Source: JBAXLO01 sp037134755
Lineage (GTDB): Bacteria; Bacteroidota; Bacteroidia; Bacteroidales; JACABE01
DNA: 32,146 nucleotides
NCBI GenBank assembly: GCA_037134755.1
Contig: JBAXLO010000025.1
Location: forward strand, 1 to 32,146
Direction of reading: 5' to 3'
Shown here: one piece after another, positions 1 through 7,781 of the stretch
Layout: each line of letters begins with the position of its first letter
How positions within the stretch are numbered: position 1 is the stretch's first letter
Notes under the pieces: generated by a model
Told to the model about the DNA's origin: nothing
Databases searched by the model: none
The model's input: the letters and a program-made list of their open reading frames with translations, nothing else
Program-made: the position numbers and the translations under genes

Positions 1-55
1 GGAAGAGGTATATCTGTTTGCGAAGAATGGAAAGCAGATTATATAAATTTTCACA
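1..55. repeat. Terminal direct repeat, left copy
   Basis: These 55 bases are identical to 32092-32146. The HNH reading frame continues in phase across the joint (106 codons before it, 116 including the stop after it). This indicates a circular or terminally redundant molecule of about 32,091 bp. The exact length of 55 is a common assembler k-mer size, so it is probably an assembly overlap rather than a biological repeat. Confidence 0.9.
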
Positions 56-348
56 ATTGGGCAATTAACAATGGATACAAAGAAAACTTGACTATAGATA
101 GAATAGATGTCAATGGAAATTATGAAGCAGATAATTGCAAATGGAGCACAATGTTAGAGCAAAGCCACAATAAAAGAACGGGAGAAAAAAACACCACAGG
201 GTTCAATGGTGTTTCGCGTATATCTCACGGGGAAGGTTATGTAGTTTTTATTGGAATAAATGACAAGAGTAAATATATAGGAAAATTTAAAACAATCAAT
301 GAAGCAGTGGACGCGAGAGAACAAGCAGAATTTAAGTATTGGAAGTGA
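1..348 (+). CDS. HNH-AP2 homing-type endonuclease, 3' part (continues from 31774)
   Basis: This is the C-terminal 115 codons of a 221-residue protein that begins at 31774 and crosses the circular joint. The first codon here is residue 107. The fragment has the GRGISVCEEW motif, then LTIDRID and a YEADNCKW block. These form the degenerate HNH (His-Me finger) core typical of phage free-standing endonucleases. From about residue 170 an AP2-like DNA-binding domain follows (NTTGFNGVSR, then YIGKF and a TINEAVDARE helix). Such enzymes nick DNA and spread by homing. The stop at 346-348 lies just before the small terminase start, so the gene sits inside the late operon. Family assignment is firm; activity and target site are not known. 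Confidence 0.85.
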   Translation, partial: GRGISVCEEWKADYINFHNWAINNGYKENLTIDRIDVNGNYEADNCKWSTMLEQSHNKRTGEKNTTGFNGVSRISHGEGYVVFIGINDKSKYIGKFKTINEAVDAREQAEFKYWK

Positions 349-353
349 AAACA

Positions 354-785
354 ATGATAGAAACCCTACAACACAAAGAGGCATTTGAATACTACTACTC
401 TTTAGGAGAGGTTAGAAAACTAACTGCGGTATCGTTGCGGTTTAATTGCGGTAAAAGGACAATTGAAGGATGGAGCAAGAATTTCAACTGGCAAGAACGA
501 ATAACCCAACGAGATATAGAAATCTCCAAAGGGCTTGAGAAGAAAACCAACACAACAATTCTAAATGAGAAAGCAAACTACCGAAGGATAATTAAAGAAG
601 CCATAAAAGGCATGGGAGATATAAAAGTATTAAACCCTAAAGATTTAGGTACACTTGTTAAACTTGATCTATTACTTATGGGAGAAGCCACAGAGAAAAC
701 CGAAGCCAAGGTTGATTTATCCCATTTATCCATAGACCAATTAAGAGAGTTGATTGAATATGAAGATACAGGAAGTAAAGAATGA
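354..785 (+). CDS. terS: Terminase small subunit
   Basis: This 143-residue protein is probably the DNA-recognition subunit of the packaging motor. Residues about 10-50 look like a small HTH domain of the terminase small-subunit type (EAFEYYYSLGE, then LTAVSLRFNCGKRTIEGWSK with a WQER end). A helical oligomerization segment and an acidic C-terminus follow. I chose ATG 354, preceded by GGAAG eight bases upstream, over an in-frame TTG at 339 that would overlap the HNH gene. The gene overlaps the large subunit by 26 bases, the usual terS-terL arrangement. Length and position fit the family; the pac or cos site it would bind was not identified. Confidence 0.8.
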   Translation: MIETLQHKEAFEYYYSLGEVRKLTAVSLRFNCGKRTIEGWSKNFNWQERITQRDIEISKGLEKKTNTTILNEKANYRRIIKEAIKGMGDIKVLNPKDLGTLVKLDLLLMGEATEKTEAKVDLSHLSIDQLRELIEYEDTGSKE

Positions 786-2187
786 ATTAGCTAGGCGGTC
801 ATACTCTGATTACTGCAAACTTGTTCATAATGGCAGATGGATATTAGGCGGCCACTTAAAGCTTGTATGCGACAATGTGGAGGCTCTCATAGATAGAGCA
901 ATACCACAGAACATATTGATAATCAGTATGCCGCCACAACACGGTAAATCACAAAGCGTAACCGAAACATTGCCAAGTTATTATTTGGGGAGAAATCCAA
1001 CAAAGCGAGTGATTGAAATATCATACGGCGATGATTTAGCTCAAAGGTTCGGCAGAAGAAACAAAGAAAAAATACAAGAATTTGGCAAAGACTTATTCGA
1101 TATTGAATTATCCAAAGTGTCAGATACAGACCTTGAAATTAAAACACATAAAGGCTCGATGATATCTAAAGGTATTATGGCAGGGCTTACAGGAAATCCT
1201 GGCGACCTTATAATCATTGATGACCCTGTGAAGAACAAACAAGAAGCTGAATCAGAAACCTATCGTAATAGAATATGGGAAGAGTTTTTAAATTCAATCT
1301 ATACCAGACTATCAGCAGATGGAATTATAGTGCTAATAATGACAAGATGGCACGAAGATGATTTAGCCGGAAGACTGCTAAAGTATATGCCGGACAGATG
1401 CAAGGAAATCAATATCCCTTTAGAAGCAGAAGATGGCGACATACTAGGAAGAGCTAAAGGAGATTCACTATTCCCACAGATAGGCAAAGACAACGCGTGG
1501 CTCAAAGACTTTAAAAAGGTCTACACAACGCAAGAAGGTACAAGGTCATGGAATGCACTTATGCAAGGCAGACCAACAGCGCAAGAAGGTAATATGATTA
1601 AAAGAGCATGGTGGAAGTGGTATAAGTTACTTCCCGAATGCCCTGTTAAGATTATGAGCGTTGATGCCACATTCAAAGACGGAAAGAAAAACGACTTCGT
1701 ATCAATTCAAATATGGGGCAAGAGAGATACCAATATGTATTTGATTGACAGAGTAAAAGCAAAGATGGACTTTCCGACAACGATTCAATCAATAAGACTT
1801 ATGAAGCTCAAGCATAAAGACTTACAAGCAATCTATATTGAGGACAAAGCCAATGGATCTGCAATCATTCAAGTTCTATCAAAAGAAATAGGCGGAGTTA
1901 TGGGAGTAACACCTAAAGAGTCAAAAGAAGCTAGAGCATCAGCCATAAGCCCACAGATTGAAGCGGGTAATGTTTATCTACCTGAAACAGACTGGATATT
2001 TGACTTTGTTGAAGAGTTCTCCGCATTTCCTTTAGGGGCAAATGATGATGATGTGGATTCAGCGACACAGGCAATTAATATTTTAAGATACAAAGATGCT
2101 AAAACAGAAGTTACAGAGAAACCTTTATCAGAAATCAAATACCAATCAATGATAGATGGACTCGGTGGAAAGATGCCGAGCTTTTAG
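760..2187 (+). CDS. terL: Terminase large subunit (ATPase-nuclease)
   Basis: This 475-residue motor protein pumps DNA into the prohead and cuts the concatemer. The Walker A box is at about residues 58-64 (PPQHGKS), preceded by a strand ending ISM. Walker B is LIIIDDP near residue 152. A coupling segment (IVLIMTRWHEDDL) follows. The C-terminal RNase H-like nuclease starts near residue 305 with MSVDATF, continues with YIEDKANG, and ends in an acidic NDDDVDS segment. The size is normal for the family. The start is uncertain: ATG 760 and an in-frame TTG at 754 both lack a strong ribosome site, which suggests coupling to terS translation. Function is very sure. Confidence 0.95.
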   Translation: MKIQEVKNELARRSYSDYCKLVHNGRWILGGHLKLVCDNVEALIDRAIPQNILIISMPPQHGKSQSVTETLPSYYLGRNPTKRVIEISYGDDLAQRFGRRNKEKIQEFGKDLFDIELSKVSDTDLEIKTHKGSMISKGIMAGLTGNPGDLIIIDDPVKNKQEAESETYRNRIWEEFLNSIYTRLSADGIIVLIMTRWHEDDLAGRLLKYMPDRCKEINIPLEAEDGDILGRAKGDSLFPQIGKDNAWLKDFKKVYTTQEGTRSWNALMQGRPTAQEGNMIKRAWWKWYKLLPECPVKIMSVDATFKDGKKNDFVSIQIWGKRDTNMYLIDRVKAKMDFPTTIQSIRLMKLKHKDLQAIYIEDKANGSAIIQVLSKEIGGVMGVTPKESKEARASAISPQIEAGNVYLPETDWIFDFVEEFSAFPLGANDDDVDSATQAINILRYKDAKTEVTEKPLSEIKYQSMIDGLGGKMPSF

Positions 2188-2195
2188 GAGGGAAT

Positions 2196-2273
2196 ATGTT
2201 AGAACGAATTATTGAAAGGCTCAAAAAGTTCATGCAAGAGCAGGAAGTGAGGGCTAAATGCTTAGTATATTAA
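2196..2273 (+). CDS. 25-residue peptide, unknown
   Basis: A tiny ORF with a perfect upstream AGGAGG, eight bases after terL. The peptide is a charged amphipathic helix (MLERIIERLKKFMQEQ). Its end overlaps the start of the next gene by 16 bases, consistent with translational coupling. I do not recognise it. It could be a real small protein or a leader that carries ribosomes to the membrane protein downstream. Confidence 0.5.
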   Translation: MLERIIERLKKFMQEQEVRAKCLVY

Positions 2274-2452
2274 CAGTTATTATAATCCTACTCCTAATCG
2301 TCATTATCTTAATGGCGGTTTTTTTAATTCCAAGAAAACCCAAACCCACCATTGAGCAGATAGAAAAGAAACTAGCAGACGAGAGAGAACAGAAATACAC
2401 CAATTCTGTATTGAATTACAACCTAGAAGTAGCGAGGTCAAAGAATGGATAA
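2258..2452 (+). CDS. Small single-pass membrane protein
   Basis: 64 residues. Residues 3-26 are a continuous hydrophobic segment of Leu, Ile and Val, followed by a basic RKPKP turn and a charged helical tail (IEQIEKKLADEREQKYTN). It is probably an N-terminal anchor with the tail in the cytoplasm. It lies between terL and portal and overlaps the portal start by eight bases. No family is recognised. Similar small membrane proteins in head operons have no agreed role. Confidence 0.6.
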   Translation: MLSILTVIIILLLIVIILMAVFLIPRKPKPTIEQIEKKLADEREQKYTNSVLNYNLEVARSKNG

Positions 2453-4202
2453 AACTAAACTATGGGAAGCGCTGGAACGTGGCAAGAAATACTACAACAG
2501 TCTTTCCCCGAACTACTATGTATCAGTCAAGACCAATCGTAACTTCTTTAGAGGTCTACATTGGGAAGGTATCGAAACCAACGGAGGTTATCCTCCTGTT
2601 TTAAATTGGTGCAAGAGAGCAATACAAATGATGGTTGCTTCAATCACTTCTTCCAAGATAGCGATTCAATATTCACCGCTACTTTACAGGAAAGACGAAG
2701 ATCCCGTAGACCCTAATCAAGAAGCCCACAAAGAAGCATCTGACATAGTGACCGCCGAAGTAAACAACATACTTGAAAAGGTCAATATGGATAACCGCTA
2801 TCGTGATGCAATGTATGATGGCGCAATCACGGGTGATTATTATGGGCATTGGATATGGGACTCACAAACTAAACCATTTGGTGGAACACTTGACGATGCA
2901 GACGGGGTTATAGACTTTGAACTTATCGAAGGCACTTCGGTGCATTTAGGCAATCCAAACAATCCGAAGATAACAACTAAAACTCAACCTTATGTATTGA
3001 TAACCGGCAGAGATTTAACAGAGAATTTAAGAGCAGAAGCCAAATATTTCAAGAGTCAAGAAAACCCTGACTCTGATTCCAATATGGATTACATGACCAC
3101 CAATAACTCAAATATTGAGATACAAGCAGATGAGTACGGTAAAAGCACTTATGTTATCGGCTATTCCTATGACAGAAAGACCAAGACCATCAAGGTGTCA
3201 AAGTCAACCCAGAACGCATACATCTATCAAGACATTGACACGGGACTTTCATTCTACCCTGTAACCTCTGGTAAGTGGGAGAGAATTAACAACCAAGCAC
3301 CAGGACTATCACTAATAGAAGGAATTATTCCAAACCAAATAGTAATCAATATAATGCTCTTCTTAATTCAAAAGCACCAAATGTTAAACGCATTTCAAAA
3401 GCCTATATTTAACGCAGATAAAATCTCCGAATGGAACAATGACATAGGCAAGGCAATACCTGTTAAAGATTTACTACCTGGCGACAATGTTAGAAACTTC
3501 GCTGCCTACTTACAAAGTGGCGATATATCAGCCGCCATTGTCAGAGTCTTTGAAATGACAATCCAATACACCAAAGAAGTACTCGGAATCAATGATGCAA
3601 TGACAGGCTCGATTAATCCTGGTACCGCTTCTGGAACCGCAATCGCAATGACGGTTCAGCAATCCAATATCCCACTAGACAATCCAAAGGCTAACCTTTA
3701 TGAATGGGTTGAAGATAATGGCAGAGTCATTCTTGATATGATTACAACCTACTACGGAAAACGAAGCATTGTCATAGATGGCAAGATGCAGAAATATGAC
3801 TTCGGAAAACTAAAGGGAATGTGGCTAAACACTAAATGTGATGTTGGCCCATCTTCTTATTGGTCAGAACAAAACCAAGTTGATATGCTTAACAATCTTC
3901 TGGCAATGAAAGACCCTAACTTTGATATGATAACCTTCCTTGAATCCCTACCTGAAAACTATCAGAACAAGGAACTCAACGAAAAAATCAAAGACAAGAT
4001 AGCCGAAGCCAAGAAGATGGCAGATGACCAAGCGGTAATCGACCAAGCCAAACAAACCAATGACCCAAACAAAGCCTTTGATGAATTTATGAACGGACTC
4101 TCCCCCGAACTACAACAAGCGGTCGCTAAAGAGTCACAATCAAAGGTGCAAGAAAACCCAAATGTTAATCTAGACCAATTGATTGGAAAGTTAGGTGGTT
4201 AA
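2445..4202 (+). CDS. Portal protein
   Basis: 585 residues, the expected size for a portal of a short-tailed phage. It would form the dodecameric ring at the head vertex through which DNA is packaged and ejected. Visible features are an early aromatic NFFRGLHWEG segment, a central long helical region (IPNQIVINIMLFLIQKHQML), the wing segment EVLGINDAMTGSINPGTASG typical of portals, and a C-terminal charged helical barrel-like tail rich in Lys, Glu and Gln. Placement directly after terL supports the call. The start overlaps the preceding gene at ATGGATAA. Confidence 0.9.
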   Translation: MDKTKLWEALERGKKYYNSLSPNYYVSVKTNRNFFRGLHWEGIETNGGYPPVLNWCKRAIQMMVASITSSKIAIQYSPLLYRKDEDPVDPNQEAHKEASDIVTAEVNNILEKVNMDNRYRDAMYDGAITGDYYGHWIWDSQTKPFGGTLDDADGVIDFELIEGTSVHLGNPNNPKITTKTQPYVLITGRDLTENLRAEAKYFKSQENPDSDSNMDYMTTNNSNIEIQADEYGKSTYVIGYSYDRKTKTIKVSKSTQNAYIYQDIDTGLSFYPVTSGKWERINNQAPGLSLIEGIIPNQIVINIMLFLIQKHQMLNAFQKPIFNADKISEWNNDIGKAIPVKDLLPGDNVRNFAAYLQSGDISAAIVRVFEMTIQYTKEVLGINDAMTGSINPGTASGTAIAMTVQQSNIPLDNPKANLYEWVEDNGRVILDMITTYYGKRSIVIDGKMQKYDFGKLKGMWLNTKCDVGPSSYWSEQNQVDMLNNLLAMKDPNFDMITFLESLPENYQNKELNEKIKDKIAEAKKMADDQAVIDQAKQTNDPNKAFDEFMNGLSPELQQAVAKESQSKVQENPNVNLDQLIGKLGG

Positions 4203-4203
4203 T

Positions 4204-4833
4204 ATGACCAACGACCAAAAGATTGAGTACATCAAAATCCTATTAGAAAGAAAAAGGGTTCAATCGCAGATAGACGAAAATCTCTACCCTAAACTTTCCG
4301 AGATAGAGAAGAAGTCACAAGATATTATAAAGGTTCTTGAATCGCAAGGTACTAGCATATCAAAACTTAATAAAGATGCGTTAGAGGGGCGATTAGAGGC
4401 TCGAACAGACGTTCTAAACGCAGAGAAGAACCTAAAAGAAACCCTTGATAAACAGATAGCAAGACTTGAAAAGGAAATCAAGCAAATCGAACTGCTAAAA
4501 CCTATTAATGGTAAAGATGGAATTGACGGACAAGATGGTAAATCTATTAAGGGTGACAAAGGTGATAAAGGCGAAGATGGTAAATCCATCAAGGGCGATA
4601 AAGGCGATGATGGAAAAACAATTGAAGGAAAAGATGGAGTCAGTATTTCAAGTACCGAGTTAAAAGATGGAGATTTAATTCTAACATTTTCTAACGGAGA
4701 AAAGAAGAATGTCGGCAGAGTTAAAGGAGCAAGCGGTACAGGACACAATGGAAAATCAGTAAACATAACTTATTCACACGATGCACCACTCATAACAGAT
4801 GGTATTGATGGCGACCTTTGGGTTGTCTATTAG
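4204..4833 (+). CDS. Collagen-like structural protein with coiled-coil N-terminus
   Basis: 209 residues in three parts. About residues 1-95 are heptad-rich and charged, likely a coiled coil that trimerizes. Residues about 100-150 carry Gly-X-Y triplets dominated by GKDG, GDKG and GEDG, a collagen-like triple helix rich in Lys-Asp pairs. The C-terminal part (SSTELKDGDLILTFSNG, ending DGDLWVVY) resembles the small domains found after collagen repeats in phage fibres. It is probably a virion fibre or head ornament. ATG 4204 was preferred to GTG 4195; AGGTGG lies just upstream of it. It begins two bases after the portal stop. Confidence 0.75.
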   Translation: MTNDQKIEYIKILLERKRVQSQIDENLYPKLSEIEKKSQDIIKVLESQGTSISKLNKDALEGRLEARTDVLNAEKNLKETLDKQIARLEKEIKQIELLKPINGKDGIDGQDGKSIKGDKGDKGEDGKSIKGDKGDDGKTIEGKDGVSISSTELKDGDLILTFSNGEKKNVGRVKGASGTGHNGKSVNITYSHDAPLITDGIDGDLWVVY

Positions 4834-4841
4834 GAGGTATT

Positions 4842-5216
4842 ATGGCTTTTACAATCGCAACAGCAAATAAGATTTTAGACAAGATATTGAGAAATGTAGA
4901 TTTTACGCCAAGTGCGGCACTTTACATCAGTTTACACACAGCAGATCCAGGCGAAAGCGGAACAAGTGAAGTAACGGGCGGCACCTATGGGCGGCAAGTA
5001 TGCACATTCAATGCGGCGGCGGCTAAGTCGTCAGCTAATGCAGGGGTATTAAATTTTACCCTAATGCCAATAGCAACTGTGACACATTTTGGAGTATGGA
5101 GTGCGGCATCAGCAGGGACTTTTTGGTGGGGCGGGGTTATTAATCCAAATAAAACCACAGCGGCAGGCGACACATTACAAGTTGCAGCCGGAGCATTAAC
5201 TACTCCACTAACATAG
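4842..5216 (+). CDS. Phage tail-fibre-type protein (small, Ala/Thr rich)
   Basis: 124 residues. The order is a helix (ATANKILDKILRN), then AALYISLHTADPGESGTSE, VTGGTYGRQ, VTHFGVWSAASAG and a C-terminal AGDTLQVAAGAL. This pattern belongs to a widespread small phage protein usually labelled tail fibre protein. It probably forms a compact beta domain on the virion. It has an ideal TAGGAGG ribosome site that uses the stop codon of the previous gene. An in-frame upstream start at 4818 would overlap the collagen-like gene and was rejected. The exact place in the virion is unknown. Confidence 0.65.
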   Translation: MAFTIATANKILDKILRNVDFTPSAALYISLHTADPGESGTSEVTGGTYGRQVCTFNAAAAKSSANAGVLNFTLMPIATVTHFGVWSAASAGTFWWGGVINPNKTTAAGDTLQVAAGALTTPLT

Positions 5217-5225
5217 AGGTGAAAC

Positions 5226-5954
5226 ATGACAACAGCAACTTACCCAGCATCGGTCAAAACATGGACTGATAAAGCCGACACCACAGACGATGTTTTAGCG
5301 GTTCATGTCAATGACCTATATGCAGAAGTTAGAGCATTGGAAACTTATTCAATAGCAGAGGATGCGTGGAAAGGAAAACTTCACGCCTGTGATGGAGATG
5401 GCGACCCTAACAGACTTCTTTTAATGATGAACATGAACACCATTGAAATGACACCGACACTATGCACATCAACAATAGCAAGAATATCCTATTTCAGATT
5501 TGACACCGCGATCACATTTAATAAGGTTCGATATTTTGGAATAGGAATAACAACAGGAATACATCAACTTGCCATCTACAACGCAGACACTTTAGCAAGG
5601 ATATGGACTTCTGGAACATTCACAACTGCGGCGCAAGCATGGGGATCAATTGGAAGTGCGATAAACATTACCTTAGCGGCTAATCAACTTTATTTTATAG
5701 CGGTATCAGCTAATGCAGTAGGAACAACTGCAGGTATTAAATGTTATGGAGCAACCACAGGCAGAATTGGCGTATTGCCTAAGTCATGGCCTGGTAATCT
5801 TGACATTGGCTTAACGGTCATATCGCCATACGCGGCAGAAGGACAATTTACAGTAACGGCAGGAGCACTTCCTGATCCAGCCGCAACCATAGCGTTAAGA
5901 GATACGAGGGCGTGCGGATTTCCCGCAATCTTCCTAGATAACAACAACGCATAA
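5226..5954 (+). CDS. Putative virion surface or fibre protein
   Basis: 242 residues. The N-terminus (YPASVKTWTDKADTTDDVLA, then VHVNDLYAEVRALE) matches a motif common at the start of phage fibre and base proteins. The remainder is beta-rich, with alternating hydrophobic residues and segments such as YFRFDTAITFNKVRYFGIGI and LAANQLYFIAVSANA, resembling jelly-roll adhesin domains. It lies in a run of tightly spaced structural genes with a GAGGTGAA ribosome site. The role as host-binding fibre or head decoration is inferred from composition and neighbours. Confidence 0.55.
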   Translation: MTTATYPASVKTWTDKADTTDDVLAVHVNDLYAEVRALETYSIAEDAWKGKLHACDGDGDPNRLLLMMNMNTIEMTPTLCTSTIARISYFRFDTAITFNKVRYFGIGITTGIHQLAIYNADTLARIWTSGTFTTAAQAWGSIGSAINITLAANQLYFIAVSANAVGTTAGIKCYGATTGRIGVLPKSWPGNLDIGLTVISPYAAEGQFTVTAGALPDPAATIALRDTRACGFPAIFLDNNNA

Positions 5955-5965
5955 GGGGTGAGCTT

Positions 5966-6652
5966 ATGGCTAAATATGGCTCATTCAAATATGGAGCGCA
6001 AAAGTACGGAGCAAGTGGAGTAACAATAGTTAATGCAACAGGCTCATTTACCGGCACAAGTGATTTAACACTATCAAGCGTACTTGTAAAAGTAGGCAGT
6101 GGCTCTATAACTGGAGCTTCCGTTCTAACCCTAACTCCTACATTAATAAAAATTGCAACTGGAACACTAACCGGAACGAGTAACCTTAATCTAACAGGCA
6201 CAGTTATTCCGGCAGTAGTTACCATACAGGCAAGCGGAACTTTGACAGGCTCAAGTAATCTGACCGCATCATCAATAGCAATCATCAGAGCGCCACCAAT
6301 AGAATTAAACGGAGCTTCTGCTTTAACCTTAAATGCGACTGTAATTAAATACGCTAGCGGACAAGCGACAGGACAAGCAGACCTAATAGGTCAAGCAATC
6401 CTTATAAGACTCGCCACAGGCTTATTAGAAGGCACAAGCACACTCTCAATGAGTGCAGACTTAATACATATACCACAGACAATCAATATAAGCGGTGCTT
6501 TAACAGGAACTTCAAGCCTATCAATGACCGCTTCTATATTGGGAAACAAAACCCTTTATGTGAAGCAAGGCACTTGGCAGATAGCAACACTTAAAGTTAA
6601 ACAAGGAACTTGGCAAAATGCCGAGATTTATAAGAAGAATGGAAGTTGGTGA
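5966..6652 (+). CDS. Repeat-containing beta-rich structural protein
   Basis: 228 residues. The N-terminus is aromatic and basic (YGSFKYGAQKYGASG). Residues about 20-195 form eight imperfect repeats of 19-25 residues with a core like SGTLTGTSNLTL followed by a hydrophobic IKIA-type strand. The regular Gly, Thr, Ser and hydrophobic pattern suggests a beta-solenoid or a chain of small beta units. The C-terminus carries a duplicated KQGTWQ motif and ends KKNGSW. The family is unknown. A structural fibre is likely from its place between other fibre-like genes and the scaffold. Confidence 0.6.
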   Translation: MAKYGSFKYGAQKYGASGVTIVNATGSFTGTSDLTLSSVLVKVGSGSITGASVLTLTPTLIKIATGTLTGTSNLNLTGTVIPAVVTIQASGTLTGSSNLTASSIAIIRAPPIELNGASALTLNATVIKYASGQATGQADLIGQAILIRLATGLLEGTSTLSMSADLIHIPQTINISGALTGTSSLSMTASILGNKTLYVKQGTWQIATLKVKQGTWQNAEIYKKNGSW

Positions 6653-6656
6653 TTAA

Positions 6657-6953
6657 ATGGATATTGAAACAATGGAAAGACCAATAGAAATACCTATTGA
6701 GATAATGCAATCAGAATCAGTTGGCAAAAAGATAAAACCAATTGAAACAATATGCAGTCAATGTGGCGCAGAGCTTCAAGTAGCAGATTCAAAGTATGTA
6801 GCGACAGGCGATAACTCACCCGACACAGAAACTGAAATATTTGTCGAACTGACAATGGTATGCCCCAACATCAAATGCAAATCATATGCAGGTGCAGACC
6901 ACAACAACCCATTAAAGGTTGAAAAGCAAATAAGAAACAAGATGAATAAATAA
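6657..6953 (+). CDS. Zinc-ribbon protein, unknown role
   Basis: 98 residues. After an acidic N-terminus it has a CSQCG pair near residue 34 and a second CPNIKCK pair near residue 70, which together make a four-cysteine zinc ribbon. It ends with a basic helix. It is the last gene before a terminator and stands directly upstream of the scaffold gene. It could be a minor virion protein, an assembly factor or a regulator. No specific family is recognised. Confidence 0.55.
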   Translation: MDIETMERPIEIPIEIMQSESVGKKIKPIETICSQCGAELQVADSKYVATGDNSPDTETEIFVELTMVCPNIKCKSYAGADHNNPLKVEKQIRNKMNK

Positions 6954-6971
6954 GAGCTTCGGCTCTTTTTT
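6952..6971 (+). terminator. Intrinsic terminator or attenuator before scaffold
   Basis: Perfect 6-bp stem AAGAGC/GCTCTT with a TTCG tetraloop, followed by a T run. The stem includes the last two bases of the upstream stop codon. It lies inside the structural operon, so it may only reduce read-through. Confidence 0.8.
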
Positions 6972-7005
6972 ATATTTGCCCTACCATAGGCAGAAAGAGG
7001 TAATT

Positions 7006-7770
7006 ATGTTTAACGCAATAAAGCAACCATACTTTAACGCAGACGCAGGAACAGACGCAGGAGGCGATAATATCTTTGAAGGCATCGACTTATCAGATGT
7101 CGCAGATGCAGAACCTATTGTTGAAACAGAGGAAACCAAACCAGTTGAAACAGTAGTTGATACTCCATATAAAATCCCAGTGAAATTTAATCATCAGGAT
7201 ATGGAGTTAACCCAAGATGAAGCCGTACCACTGATTCAGAAAGGTATGAATTATGATCGCGCCATCGAGAGAGCAAGGCAAGAAGCGGAAACAAACGCAG
7301 TTGACCTTTATATCGCAGGGCAAGGCTTTGAATGGAATGGGAAACCAATCCTCACTAAAGCAGATTATGATATTGCACTTTATGAGCAGTCTTTACAGGA
7401 AAAGGGACTTGAAGCAACAGATGTAACCAAACTTGTTGACGAACACCCAACTGTGAGAAGGGCAAGAGAAATAGCGGAACAGAATACTAAAACAGAGGCA
7501 ACAACAAAGGAGTACACCCAATTCGTAAAGGAGTACCCCGATGTTAAAGTGACCGAAATTCCCAAAGAGGTTTTTGAAATTCAAAGGGATTCGGGTAAAT
7601 CACTTGCCGACAGTATGACTGCTTTTCTTTATAAGGCTGAAATCGAAAAGAATAAACAGTTAACGCAAAACATAGAGAACTCGAAGAAAGCGCCCGTTGG
7701 TTCGGTAACGGCTTTCGGAAACGATGAACCAACAATAGAAGATGACTTTCTTAAGGGTTTCAATTCTTAA
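7006..7770 (+). CDS. Capsid scaffolding protein
   Basis: 254 residues, directly upstream of the major capsid gene, the classic scaffold position. The protein is strongly acidic and helical. It has an Asp-rich N-terminus (NIFEGIDLSDVADAE), a middle part with PYKIPVKFNHQDMELTQDEA (a motif seen in scaffolds of many short-tailed phages), long charged helices, and an acidic end (EPTIEDDFLKGFNS). It would guide capsid assembly and then leave or be degraded. ATG 7006 has AGAGG five bases upstream. An upstream ATG at 6976 lies just after the terminator and lacks a ribosome site. Confidence 0.8.
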   Translation: MFNAIKQPYFNADAGTDAGGDNIFEGIDLSDVADAEPIVETEETKPVETVVDTPYKIPVKFNHQDMELTQDEAVPLIQKGMNYDRAIERARQEAETNAVDLYIAGQGFEWNGKPILTKADYDIALYEQSLQEKGLEATDVTKLVDEHPTVRRAREIAEQNTKTEATTKEYTQFVKEYPDVKVTEIPKEVFEIQRDSGKSLADSMTAFLYKAEIEKNKQLTQNIENSKKAPVGSVTAFGNDEPTIEDDFLKGFNS

Positions 7771-7781
7771 GGAGTAAATAA

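Noticed and set aside
4284..4766. 160-codon minus-strand ORF
   Set aside because: It is the mirror of the collagen-like repeats (Ser-Pro-Leu repeats), has no ribosome site and opposes the operon.
5848..6285. 145-codon minus-strand ORF
   Set aside because: Shadow of the repeat protein; Val/Pro repeats come from the repeated codons on the other strand.
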